Shown here: piece by piece, positions 1 through 5,233 of the stretch
Position numbering within the stretch: position 1 is the stretch's first letter
Layout of the letters: the number at the start of each line of letters is the position of its first letter
From: an uncultured Ruminococcus sp.
GTDB taxonomy: Bacteria; Bacillota; Clostridia; Oscillospirales; CAG-272
DNA length: 5,250 nucleotides
Reading direction: 5' to 3'
Assembly (NCBI GenBank): GCA_902796505.1
Contig: CADBPA010000047.1
Span: 1 to 5,250, forward strand
Notes under the pieces: generated by a model
Told to the model about the DNA's origin: nothing
The model's input: only the letters and a program-made list of their open reading frames with translations
Database searches by the model: none
Position numbers and translations under genes: made by a program

Positions 1-41
1 AAAAAACACGAATCTCCGGACGGAATCGGTCCGGAGATTCG
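1..41 (-). terminator. Intrinsic terminator of the zinc-ribbon gene
   Basis: Bases 29-41 and 9-21 form a perfect 13-bp inverted repeat with a 7-base loop (22-28). On the minus strand the stem is followed by TG and then six T (bases 6-1), and the T run may continue beyond the window. It starts 17 bases after the stop codon of the zinc-ribbon gene. A GC-rich stem plus a U tract is the classic Rho-independent terminator. Confidence 0.93.
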
Positions 42-58
42 GTCAGGCGACTTGGTAA

Positions 59-340
59 TCAGTCTCTTGCGGCACGTCTTGCTGCGAAGCACTCGCTGCA
101 ATACACAGCCTTACCTTCGGTCGGCTTGAAGGGAACCTGGCATTCCTTGCCGCATTCGACGCAGATGGCGGTGAACATTTCTCTTTCACCCTTCTGTGCG
201 TTCTTTCTTGCGGCGCGGCATTCTTTGCATCTGGTGGGCTCGTTCTCGAATCCCTTGGACGCATAGAATTCCTGCTCACCGGCGGTAAACACGAACTCGT
301 TGCCACAATCCTTGCACTTCAAAATTTTGTCCTGGTACAT
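59..340 (-). CDS. Small protein with two zinc-ribbon/CxxC domains
   Basis: This 93-residue cytoplasmic protein has two four-cysteine zinc-binding units. The first (residues about 1-45) has C9xxC12 and C38xxC41 around a segment that includes FVFTAGEQEFYASKGF. I recognise this as the probable zinc-ribbon family zf_Tbcl (PF13451). The second (residues about 58-88) has C60xxC63 and C81xxC84 with exactly 17 residues between the pairs, which matches the CxxC-x17-CxxC domain family. A ninth cysteine, C67, lies between them. The tail is basic (RRAARD), so nucleic-acid or protein binding is possible, but no function is established. The ATG at 340 is preceded by GAGG (349-352) with 8-base spacing. The gene lies 141 bases after the sigma factor gene on the same strand and ends at a strong terminator, so it is the last gene of its transcript. 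Confidence 0.9.
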   Translation of the reverse strand: MYQDKILKCKDCGNEFVFTAGEQEFYASKGFENEPTRCKECRAARKNAQKGEREMFTAICVECGKECQVPFKPTEGKAVYCSECFAARRAARD

Positions 341-362
341 GCTTTTTTCCTCACTTAGTGGA

Positions 363-392
363 ATATTATTTTTGCCCTTAGACGGATTCCAA
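363..392 (-). promoter_or_regulatory. Weak candidate promoter of the zinc-ribbon gene
   Basis: On the minus strand TTGGAA (387-392) and TAATAT (363-368) are 18 bases apart, and each matches four of six sigma-A consensus positions. Transcription would start near 356 and leave a leader of only about 15 bases. The gap 341-481 has no clear terminator after the sigma gene, so read-through from upstream is an equally good explanation for expression of the zinc-ribbon gene. Confidence 0.28.
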
Positions 393-481
393 CCGACGCC
401 TTTGTATAACCAACGCTCTCCCTTAAGCTACTCGGGCATATAACCTATAAAAATTTTCGCCTGACTTCCCTTCCGCCGCCG

Positions 482-1063
482 TCAGAGCAGGTCGGAAAAG
501 ATCTCGCGGACGCGCTTGTTCGTGCGGGTGCGATACTTCGCGTTATCCACCGTCTTGGCGGCGACGCCGAGCCTTTCGGCGATCTCCGCGGTGGAATATC
601 CCTCGCTTCCGAGGACCAGCACCTTGTACTGAAACGGAGACAGGATCTCTTTCGCCAGCGAAAGCGCGTGCAGATAATTCTCACGGCTGACAAAATCGCG
701 CTCCAGATCCTCCTCGGACGGTATCGCGGCGATCTCCTCGCCCAAAGGATCGAGAAGGTCGGCGTTTTCACGCTCCAGCGCACGCAGACTGTCGATCAGC
801 CGGTTTCGCATACAAGCCGCCGCGTAGGTCGCAAACTTCCCTTTCTGTTTATCGTAGGAAAGCGCGGCGTCATACAGCGCGATGCGCATCGCCTGGATCA
901 GCTCGTCGTATCCCGAACTTCCCGGAGTCGAATAGCGCGCGGCGAGCGACGCCGTCAGCGGATAGAACGCGGAGAACAACTCCTGCGAGGTCACGCTGTC
1001 ATTGGGATCTTCGCGCAGACGGGCGATCATCCCGTCCACACGGCTCATTTCCGATTCTTTCAT
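482..1063 (-). CDS. RNA polymerase sigma-70 family factor, SigH-like
   Basis: This is a 193-residue alternative sigma factor that would direct core RNA polymerase to a specific promoter set. Region 2 spans about residues 28-97 and includes YDELIQAMRIALYDAALSYD, a basic stretch, then FATYAAACMRNRLIDSLR. This resembles the core-binding and -10 recognition helices of SigH. Region 4 spans about residues 137-185: LSPFQYKVLVLGSEGYSTAE leads into the helix-turn-helix IAERLGVAAKTVDNAKYRTR, close to the KSIDNALQR segment of SigH-type factors. Regions 1 and 3 are absent, as in small alternative factors. I chose the ATG at 1063 because GGGAG (1069-1073) sits 5 bases before it. A TTG at 1090 and an ATG at 1048 are in frame but have weaker ribosome sites. 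Its target genes cannot be told from the window, and I give no symbol because orthology to sigH is not proven. Confidence 0.87.
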   Translation of the reverse strand: MKESEMSRVDGMIARLREDPNDSVTSQELFSAFYPLTASLAARYSTPGSSGYDELIQAMRIALYDAALSYDKQKGKFATYAAACMRNRLIDSLRALERENADLLDPLGEEIAAIPSEEDLERDFVSRENYLHALSLAKEILSPFQYKVLVLGSEGYSTAEIAERLGVAAKTVDNAKYRTRTNKRVREIFSDLL

Positions 1064-1068
1064 CCGTT

Positions 1069-1073
1069 CTCCC
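1069..1073 (-). promoter_or_regulatory. Ribosome binding site fixing the sigma factor start
   Basis: GGGAG on the minus strand lies 5 bases before the ATG at 1063. The longer reading that begins with TTG at 1090 would place this site inside the coding region, so the ATG is preferred. Confidence 0.65.
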
Positions 1074-1119
1074 GGCGCGGTATGCCGCAAAACGACCGCT
1101 CGCGCCTGTTATTGCCTTT

Positions 1120-1148
1120 ATTATATAAGGAAAGTCTTTTTTTGTCAA
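1120..1148 (-). promoter_or_regulatory. Exact-consensus sigma-A promoter of the sigma factor gene
   Basis: On the minus strand TTGACA (1143-1148) and TATAAT (1120-1125) are separated by exactly 17 bases, a perfect match to the sigma-A/sigma-70 consensus in both boxes and in spacing. Transcription should start near 1113 and give a leader of about 50 bases. Bases 1149-1175, directly upstream, are runs of T and A that resemble an UP element bound by the RNA polymerase alpha subunits. The spacer holds the small palindrome AAAGACTTT (1131-1139). Confidence 0.9.
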
Positions 1149-1198
1149 TAGATTTTTCAAAAAAAATTCAAAAATTTTTACAAAAAGTTCACAACTTT
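1149..1198 (-). promoter_or_regulatory. A/T-rich upstream element with a palindrome
   Basis: This stretch upstream of the -35 box is almost entirely A and T, with phased A and T tracts. It would suit alpha-subunit contact and DNA bending. Its outer end (1184-1198) is a palindrome, AAAGTT-CAC-AACTTT on the plus strand, which could be a regulator site or a weak, AT-only stem ending the DUF4364 transcript. The sequence alone does not decide between these. Confidence 0.4.
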
Positions 1199-1294
1199 GG
1201 AGGTTTTTTCCTCTGTCGGCTCGCTTTTGCCGGAAATTTCCTTATTTCGGGAAAATTTCGTCATCTTGCCGATTTTCCGAGGGGCGGATCGCTC

Positions 1295-1858
1295 TTAATT
1301 GTGAAAGAAGTCCATACTTCCGCTGGTGGCGAAGAGGATACCGCGATAGACGTCGTCGGGCGAGGCGAGGAATCTTTTGCGGGTATTCTCGGCTTCGATC
1401 CTCGTGCGGAAGCGCAGCGAGAGGCGGAAGAGTTCTCCCCGATCGTCCCGCGCGCCGAGGGTGAGCCGGAAGTCGCCGCCGTCCTCGTCGAGCGAGGAAA
1501 AGACCTCGGCGCCGGTGCGTGCGAGCGAGACGAACCTGTGCGCGTAGCGCAGGCCGCGTTCGAGAAAGGCGGGATCGAGGCGGCTGTAGAGTTCGGCGGC
1601 GACGGTGCTGCCGCTCTCCGAGATGAGATAATAGGTCTCGCCGTCCACCGTGTCGGCATAGAGATGCCCGGCGTCGGTAAGCTCGGTCAGCGCTTCTTTA
1701 TAGTCGGTGCGGATCTGGTCGGTATTTTCGGCGATGATGCGGATCAAGGTCGTCTCGTCCACGGGATCGCCCCGCAGATGGTCGAGCAGAAAGAGGATGA
1801 AGACCTTCACGTCGGTCATCGTCCGCAGGCGGAATTCCTCCTTGCGTGCTTTCGGCAT
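1295..1858 (-). CDS. DUF4364 family protein, predicted winged-helix regulator
   Basis: This 187-residue cytoplasmic protein belongs to the DUF4364 family (PF14277), found mainly in Clostridia. The family start is visible at residues 14-45: MTDVKVFILFLLDHL followed by a threonine-leucine helix and an acidic turn. Residues about 14-82 read as a PadR-like winged helix-turn-helix: helices at 15-29, 36-45 and 52-64, then a beta wing (HLYADTVDGETYYLIS). The C-terminal part (about 95-187) has alternating strands and helices and no motif I recognise. No biochemical role is established for the family; DNA binding is inferred from the fold. I chose the ATG at 1858 because AAAGGAGG lies 8 bases before it. 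An in-frame ATG at 1942 overlaps the TATAAT box and would add a 28-residue basic tail absent from the family. The next gene in line, 232 bases on, is the sigma factor. Confidence 0.88.
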   Translation of the reverse strand: MPKARKEEFRLRTMTDVKVFILFLLDHLRGDPVDETTLIRIIAENTDQIRTDYKEALTELTDAGHLYADTVDGETYYLISESGSTVAAELYSRLDPAFLERGLRYAHRFVSLARTGAEVFSSLDEDGGDFRLTLGARDDRGELFRLSLRFRTRIEAENTRKRFLASPDDVYRGILFATSGSMDFFHN

Positions 1859-1866
1859 ATTCGTCG

Positions 1867-1874
1867 CCTCCTTT
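1867..1874 (-). promoter_or_regulatory. Strong ribosome binding site fixing the DUF4364 start
   Basis: AAAGGAGG on the minus strand lies 8 bases before the ATG at 1858. It overlaps the 10-base palindrome TTTCCGGAAA (1872-1881), which might help sequester or expose it. Confidence 0.8.
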
Positions 1875-1884
1875 CCGGAAAACC

Positions 1885-1937
1885 GAAAACGGCGCCGATC
1901 CCCTCCGCAGAATCGGGAAGCGGCGGACGCCGTTTTC
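1885..1937 (-). terminator. Long hairpin: lipoprotein-gene terminator or DUF4364 leader attenuator
   Basis: Bases 1928-1937 and 1885-1894 form a perfect 10-bp stem (GAAAACGGCG with CGCCGTTTTC on the minus strand). It can continue as CCGAT with ATCGG, or alternatively TCCGC with GCGGA, inside the loop. The A run at its foot and the TTTTCGGTTTTCC that follows are typical of an intrinsic terminator. It starts 52 bases after the stop codon of the peptide-binding lipoprotein, which it probably serves. It also lies between the TATAAT box at 1941-1946 and the DUF4364 ribosome site, so if that promoter is used it is also part of the DUF4364 leader. Confidence 0.6.
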
Positions 1938-1940
1938 TTC

Positions 1941-1962
1941 ATTATAATATAGAAAAGTCTTT
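1941..1962 (-). promoter_or_regulatory. Candidate promoter of DUF4364 (perfect -10, no -35)
   Basis: TATAAT lies at 1941-1946 on the minus strand. Seventeen bases upstream the sequence is AGCCCG, which does not resemble TTGACA, and there is no TG extension. The palindrome AAAGACTTT (1954-1962) lies 7 bases upstream of the -10, as in the sigma factor promoter, where the gap is 5 bases. A transcript would start near 1934, at the foot of the long hairpin. Without a -35 the promoter may need an activator, or the box may be chance in an AT-rich gap. Confidence 0.45.
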
Positions 1963-1989
1963 ACGGGCTTTTTCTGTCTTTTTTGAGGA

Positions 1990-3798
1990 TCAGTCCTCGT
2001 CGAGATACTTGCGGTAGTTTCTCTGCTTCGTCCGCGTCAGCACGAAGTTGCCGGCGCCGTCGGTCGATACGCGGGAGAGGTCCTGCGTGAAGGCGTAGTT
2101 CTGATTGAACACCACCGGGCAGACGACGGCTTCGCGGATCAGGAGATTCTCGGCGTCGCGCAGGGCGGCGCTTCTCTCCTTCTTGTCGGTGGCGGCGAAG
2201 GCTTTGTCGATCAGCGCGTCGTATTCGTCGCTCTGCCAGCCGTTGAAGAAGGGACGGGCGGTTTTCTCGCGGATCGGAGGAAGCGTCTCGCTCCCCTCGG
2301 TCAGCTCTTCGGCGTCGAAGGACGCGCCGTTGCCGCTGTATTTTTTCGCAAACTGCGCGAGTCCGACGAAGGGATCTTTGGAGTAGAAGTTCATATCGAA
2401 GCCGATGACGTCGAAATCGCGCTTGCCCTGCGCCGCGTCGGCGACCAGCACCTGCACCTTCGCGTCGTGCGCTTCAAAATAGGCTTTTTTGGTCTTGTCG
2501 GAGTCCTCGACGTCCACGAGGCTTTCCGATACGTAGCCGACGGCGTCCACCGTCACCGAGAAGCCGAGCTCCTCCCAGGCGGCTTTGGCAAACTGCGCGA
2601 TGATCCGCTCGTCCTCGTTGTCCGAGACGGTGAGGGTGAAGCTCTTCTCTTCCTCGCTGAGCGAAAGCCCGGCGAGCAGCGCCTTTGCGGCGTCCAGTTC
2701 GGCGGAGGAGGAGAGGATCTCGTTCTTTTTGCGGATCGACTTGCCGGTCGCAAGATCGAGGACCGATTCGGGAAGCAGACCGGTCGCCGCCTTGGCAAAG
2801 ACGAGCGCTTCTGCGATCTCTTCGCGCGGCAGGGCTTTGAGAAGCGCCGAACGGACGGCGGCATTGTTGAACGGAGCGCGTTCGGTGTTGAAGACGTAGG
2901 TATAAGCGGAAAGGGTATCGACGGCGGTCGCTTTCTTCGCGTTCGCCGAGCGGTCGGAAGCCGGGGCGTCCGAGAGGAAGAAGACGACTCGGTTCTTCAC
3001 GTCGTCGTAGGTCAGCGTCTTCGTCTCGCCGCTGAAGGTGAAGGAGACGAGCTGGTGCGGAGTGACCTTGGTCGTGACGTTCTTCACGTCGGGCGACTGG
3101 TGATAGCCCTCGTTGCGCGTCAGGACGAAGCTGCCGCCCTCATCGTCGATCATCGAGACGGCGAACGGACCGTTCGAGACCGAAAGGCTGAGCTTCTTGC
3201 TCCAGAAATCCCCGCCCTTCGCCACCGCGTCCCGACGCAGCGGAGCGGTATAGACCGAGGCGAGATTGCGCAGCAGCTGCTTCGGATCGGCGCCCTCGCG
3301 GTAGGTGATCGTCAGCTCGTACCCTTCCGCCGAAACGCCGAGATCGTAGAGATCCGCCTCGCCGGACTTGACCGCGACGGCGTTCTCGATATCGTAAAGC
3401 AGGGCGGCGGCGGGACTCACGTGGTTCGGCTCGAGAAGGACTTCGCGCCAAGCGTAAAGATAATCGTCGGCGGTCAGACGGACGCCGTCCGACCAATAGG
3501 ACTCGCGCAGCGTGACGGTGATCCTGCGCTCCTTCTTGTCGATCTTATAGCTTTTCGCGGCGGCCTTGCCGAGGCGATTCTTCGCGTTGATCGTGAAGAG
3601 CGGCTCGTACAGCAGGCTGATGACCTGCCCGGCGTTGTCGCTGACGGCGTAGGCGGTCGGATCGAGATCGTAGACGCCCTCGCCGAGATAGACCGAGATC
3701 TTTGCGCCGAGATCCTTCGGAGCGCCGCAGGAGAAAAGCGCGAGGACGCTCGCCGAAAGCAGCAGGGCGCAGAGCAAAAGACTAATGATTCTTTTCAT
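1990..3798 (-). CDS. Peptide ABC transporter substrate-binding lipoprotein, OppA-like (SBP_bac_5)
   Basis: This 602-residue extracellular lipoprotein should bind oligopeptides or related solutes and pass them to an ABC permease. Residues 1-23 form a lipoprotein signal peptide: MKR, a leucine-rich core, then ALFSC with the lipidated cysteine at 24. Family 5 landmarks follow in order: ISLLYEPLFTIN (60-71), YWSDGVRLTADDYLYAWREV (101-120), SNGPFAVSMIDDEGGSFVLT (208-227) and YVFNTERAPFNNAAVRSALL (301-320). A tail carries a late proline-valine-phenylalanine motif near CPVVFNQNYAF. The length is normal to slightly long for the family. I chose the ATG at 3798 because GGAAAGG (3806-3812) lies 7 bases before it and it begins a proper signal peptide; the in-frame reading from 3858 adds 20 polar residues in front of it. 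No permease or ATPase genes adjoin it, so its transporter partner and ligand are unknown. Confidence 0.93.
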   Translation of the reverse strand: MKRIISLLLCALLLSASVLALFSCGAPKDLGAKISVYLGEGVYDLDPTAYAVSDNAGQVISLLYEPLFTINAKNRLGKAAAKSYKIDKKERRITVTLRESYWSDGVRLTADDYLYAWREVLLEPNHVSPAAALLYDIENAVAVKSGEADLYDLGVSAEGYELTITYREGADPKQLLRNLASVYTAPLRRDAVAKGGDFWSKKLSLSVSNGPFAVSMIDDEGGSFVLTRNEGYHQSPDVKNVTTKVTPHQLVSFTFSGETKTLTYDDVKNRVVFFLSDAPASDRSANAKKATAVDTLSAYTYVFNTERAPFNNAAVRSALLKALPREEIAEALVFAKAATGLLPESVLDLATGKSIRKKNEILSSSAELDAAKALLAGLSLSEEEKSFTLTVSDNEDERIIAQFAKAAWEELGFSVTVDAVGYVSESLVDVEDSDKTKKAYFEAHDAKVQVLVADAAQGKRDFDVIGFDMNFYSKDPFVGLAQFAKKYSGNGASFDAEELTEGSETLPPIREKTARPFFNGWQSDEYDALIDKAFAATDKKERSAALRDAENLLIREAVVCPVVFNQNYAFTQDLSRVSTDGAGNFVLTRTKQRNYRKYLDED

Positions 3799-3805
3799 GA
3801 CAGTA

Positions 3806-3812
3806 CCTTTCC
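3806..3812 (-). promoter_or_regulatory. Ribosome binding site fixing the lipoprotein start
   Basis: GGAAAGG on the minus strand lies 7 bases before the ATG at 3798. It supports that ATG over the upstream in-frame codon at 3858. Confidence 0.65.
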
Positions 3813-3876
3813 GTGGGATCGTCGCTTGGGGGGGCGAAGTTCCCGAAATAGATTGCACAGATATTTTACCTTTTCT

Positions 3877-3905
3877 ATTTTAGCACAAAACCGCGCGCTT
3901 TTCAA
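3877..3905 (-). promoter_or_regulatory. Sigma-A promoter of the peptide-binding lipoprotein gene
   Basis: On the minus strand TTGAAA (3900-3905) and TAAAAT (3877-3882) are exactly 17 bases apart, and TGC directly before the -10 gives an extended -10 element. Each box differs from consensus at one position. Transcription should start near 3870 and give a leader of about 70 bases. The leader contains a run of seven C on the minus strand (3828-3834) and no obvious riboswitch. Confidence 0.85.
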
Positions 3906-4000
3906 CACCCTTTTCGCCCGATTTTCGATTTCGTGATTCTGCACAAGGAAGCGGTCAAAAAATTATCTAAAATAAACAATTTTAAAAAGAAGACCAACCG

Positions 4001-4073
4001 CCGCGCGCCGGGGTGAATAAAGCGCGGCCGCCGGGGGATAATCCCCGGAGAAAGACGAGCGGGCAGGACCCGC
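4001..4073 (+). promoter_or_regulatory. Structured leader of gpr with three consecutive hairpins
   Basis: Three inverted repeats lie in a row before the gpr ribosome site: CCGCGC (4001-4006) with GCGCGG (4022-4027); CCGGGG (4031-4036) with CCCCGG (4043-4048); and GCGGG (4059-4063) with CCCGC (4069-4073). The last ends 7 bases before the Shine-Dalgarno sequence and is followed by six A, not T, so none is a terminator in the gpr direction. I saw no convincing sigma-F or sigma-G promoter upstream, although gpr in Bacillus is forespore-expressed. TAAAAT at 3968-3973 has no matching -35. Confidence 0.4.
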
Positions 4074-4080
4074 AAAAAAG

Positions 4081-4087
4081 AAAGGAG
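4081..4087 (+). promoter_or_regulatory. Ribosome binding site fixing the gpr start
   Basis: AAAGGAG lies 6 bases before the ATG at 4094. An in-frame GTG at 4013 lies further upstream, within the GC-rich hairpin leader, and has no such site. Confidence 0.75.
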
Positions 4088-4093
4088 AGAGAT

Positions 4094-4987
4094 ATGATCT
4101 TCGGAAAACGCGAACCGCAGGAGAGCGGCGTACCCCTGCCGGAGAGCGACCTCGCCTGCGAACGGCGGCGCGCCGACCCGGAACTGCCCGGCGTGGAGCG
4201 GAGGACCGAGCGCAAGCGCGGCATGGCGTGGGAGCGCATCCGCATCACGAGCGAGGAGGGCTCGGAGAGCATCGGTCGCCCCTGCGGCCGGTACGACACC
4301 CTGACGCTCGACCGCATGGACAAACTCGATGAGGAGGATCGGGACGACGCCGCCTCGGAGATCTCCTCCGAACTCTGCCGTCTCTTTGAAGCCGACGGCA
4401 TTTCCCCCGAAAGAATTCTGGTCGTCGGACTCGGCAACGAACGGCTGACGCCCGACGCGATCGGACCGAAAACCGCCAAAAATGTAAATGCAACTTTGCA
4501 TATCAAGGATTTTTCGCCCTCTCTCTTCGAGGGAATGGAGTGTGCGCAGATCGCGGTCAGCACCCCCGGCGTGATGGCGGAAAGCGGCATGGAAGCCTGC
4601 GAGACGGTGATCGGACTCTGCGACCGCATCTCCCCCGACGCGATCATTGCGATCGACGCTCTGGCGGCGCGCTCCGCCGAACGGCTCGGCAGGACGATCC
4701 AGATCTCCGACACCGGCATCTTCCCCGGCAGCGGCATCGGGAACAGCCGCGCGCCGATCAACCGCGAGACGCTCGGCATCCCGGTCATCGCCGTCGGCGT
4801 GCCGACGGTCATCGATTCGCGGGTGTTCGTGCGCGAACAGGCGCGCCTGCTTGGGATGGAGCTGCCGGGAAAGCAGGACGCGGCGGTCGAGCCGATGTAC
4901 GTCTCTCCGCGCGAGATCGACGGCATCACCACCTCCGCCGCCGAGATCATCGCCAGAGGGATCAATCAGGCGTTCGGCATTCTGTGA
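4094..4987 (+). CDS. gpr: GPR endopeptidase (germination protease), family A25
   Basis: This 297-residue enzyme degrades small acid-soluble spore proteins (SASPs) in the spore core at germination, freeing DNA and amino acids. Family blocks appear in order: VVGLGNERLTPDAIGPK (110-126), STPGVMAESGMEACE (156-170), IIAIDALAARSAERLGRTIQ (184-203), SDTGIFPGSGIGNSR (205-219), GIPVIAVGVPTVIDSR (228-243) and MYVSPREIDG (268-277). D121 and D188 line up, as I recall the family, with the two essential aspartates of the Bacillus enzyme (D127 and D193). GPR is made as a zymogen; SDLACE at 18-23 matches the self-processing site (RTDLAxE in relatives), suggesting cleavage after D19. The protein is shorter than the Bacillus enzyme (about 370), mainly in the N-terminal half and tail. 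It is divergent from the lipoprotein gene, and neither rpsT nor spoIIP adjoins it within the window. Confidence 0.96.
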   Translation: MIFGKREPQESGVPLPESDLACERRRADPELPGVERRTERKRGMAWERIRITSEEGSESIGRPCGRYDTLTLDRMDKLDEEDRDDAASEISSELCRLFEADGISPERILVVGLGNERLTPDAIGPKTAKNVNATLHIKDFSPSLFEGMECAQIAVSTPGVMAESGMEACETVIGLCDRISPDAIIAIDALAARSAERLGRTIQISDTGIFPGSGIGNSRAPINRETLGIPVIAVGVPTVIDSRVFVREQARLLGMELPGKQDAAVEPMYVSPREIDGITTSAAEIIARGINQAFGIL

Positions 4988-5099
4988 TCGCAAAGCGGTT
5001 TCACCCGTCGAGATGAAAGCCTCCCTCCGGAAACTCTATTCTGCCGAAGTGCGGAGCGCGCCTCGGCACGATCGCGCCGCCGTAAGTACGCCTTTTACT
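4988..5099. other. Non-coding region between gpr and the repeat element
   Basis: Apart from the hairpin at 5042-5068 this stretch shows no gene. An open frame from an ATG at 5012 runs to 5219, but its ribosome site is poor and its second half is translated from the repeat element. I see no promoter on either strand that I would defend. Confidence 0.5.
5042..5068 (+). terminator. GC-rich hairpin 3' of gpr, without a T tract
   Basis: TGCCGA (5042-5047) pairs with TCGGCA (5063-5068). After one A-C mismatch a further 5 pairs (5049-5053 with 5057-5061, one of them T-G) close a GAG triloop. It lies 54 bases after the gpr stop. No T run follows, so it may protect the 3' end of the mRNA or cause a pause rather than act as a full intrinsic terminator. 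Confidence 0.4.
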
Positions 5100-5233
5100 G
5101 TAGGGGCGCTGCTTCAGCCGCGCCCGAAAAGGTTGGGCGAAAAATTCAGTCCGATTTTATACCACTGTACTGCAAAGCCGATTGTTTTTTTGTTTTCTCA
5201 CTTCTTCGGGCGGGGCTAAAGCACCGCCCCTAC
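5100..5233. repeat. 134-bp inverted-repeat element with hairpin ends (REP/MITE-like)
   Basis: Bases 5100-5128 and 5205-5233 are inverted copies of one 29-base unit, matching at 26 of 29 positions. Each unit folds by itself into the same hairpin: 6 GC-rich pairs, one mismatch, 2 pairs, and a 4-base loop (5104-5125 and 5208-5229). Two of the three differences are a paired C-G to G-C swap in the stem; the third is in the loop. The 76 bases between the units are AT-rich, include a T-rich stretch (5184-5198), and have no convincing gene. No clear target-site duplication is visible at the edges. The pattern suits a REP-type palindrome pair or a small non-autonomous element. Units beginning GTAGGGGCG resemble dispersed palindromes I recall from other bacterial genomes, but I cannot check copy number here. 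Confidence 0.72.

Noticed and set aside
1064..1090. N-terminal extension of the sigma factor from a TTG codon
   Set aside because: It lacks a ribosome site, while the internal ATG at 1063 has GGGAG at the right distance.
1184..1198. AT-rich palindrome as a terminator of DUF4364
   Set aside because: The stem has only 6 pairs, four of them in A/T runs, and is too weak to call a terminator. I kept it as a possible regulator site only.
668..2017. 449-codon open frame on the plus strand
   Set aside because: It runs antisense across the sigma factor and DUF4364 genes and through the AT-rich promoter gap. Its translation shows no family motif, and the GC-rich opposite strand explains its length.
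3828..3834. Run of seven G in the lipoprotein leader as a slippage switch
   Set aside because: It lies in the untranslated leader, so a length change would not shift a reading frame. A role in promoter spacing is excluded because it is downstream of the start site.
2467..3936. 489-codon open frame on the plus strand
   Set aside because: It is antisense to the peptide-binding lipoprotein gene, which has a signal peptide, family motifs, ribosome site and promoter. The antisense protein is arginine- and glycine-rich with no recognisable domain.
4013..4093. N-terminal extension of gpr from a GTG codon
   Set aside because: It would translate the hairpin-rich leader into a basic, unmatched 27-residue tail and ignore the AAAGGAG before the ATG at 4094.
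3902..4993. Long open frames on the minus strand opposite gpr
   Set aside because: They mirror the gpr coding sequence, which has every family block. The antisense translations are low-complexity and lack a ribosome site.
5012..5219. 68-residue open frame starting MKASLRKLYS
   Set aside because: The ribosome site is poor, and nearly half of it is translated from the inverted-repeat element and its core. Such frames are common artefacts of dispersed repeats.
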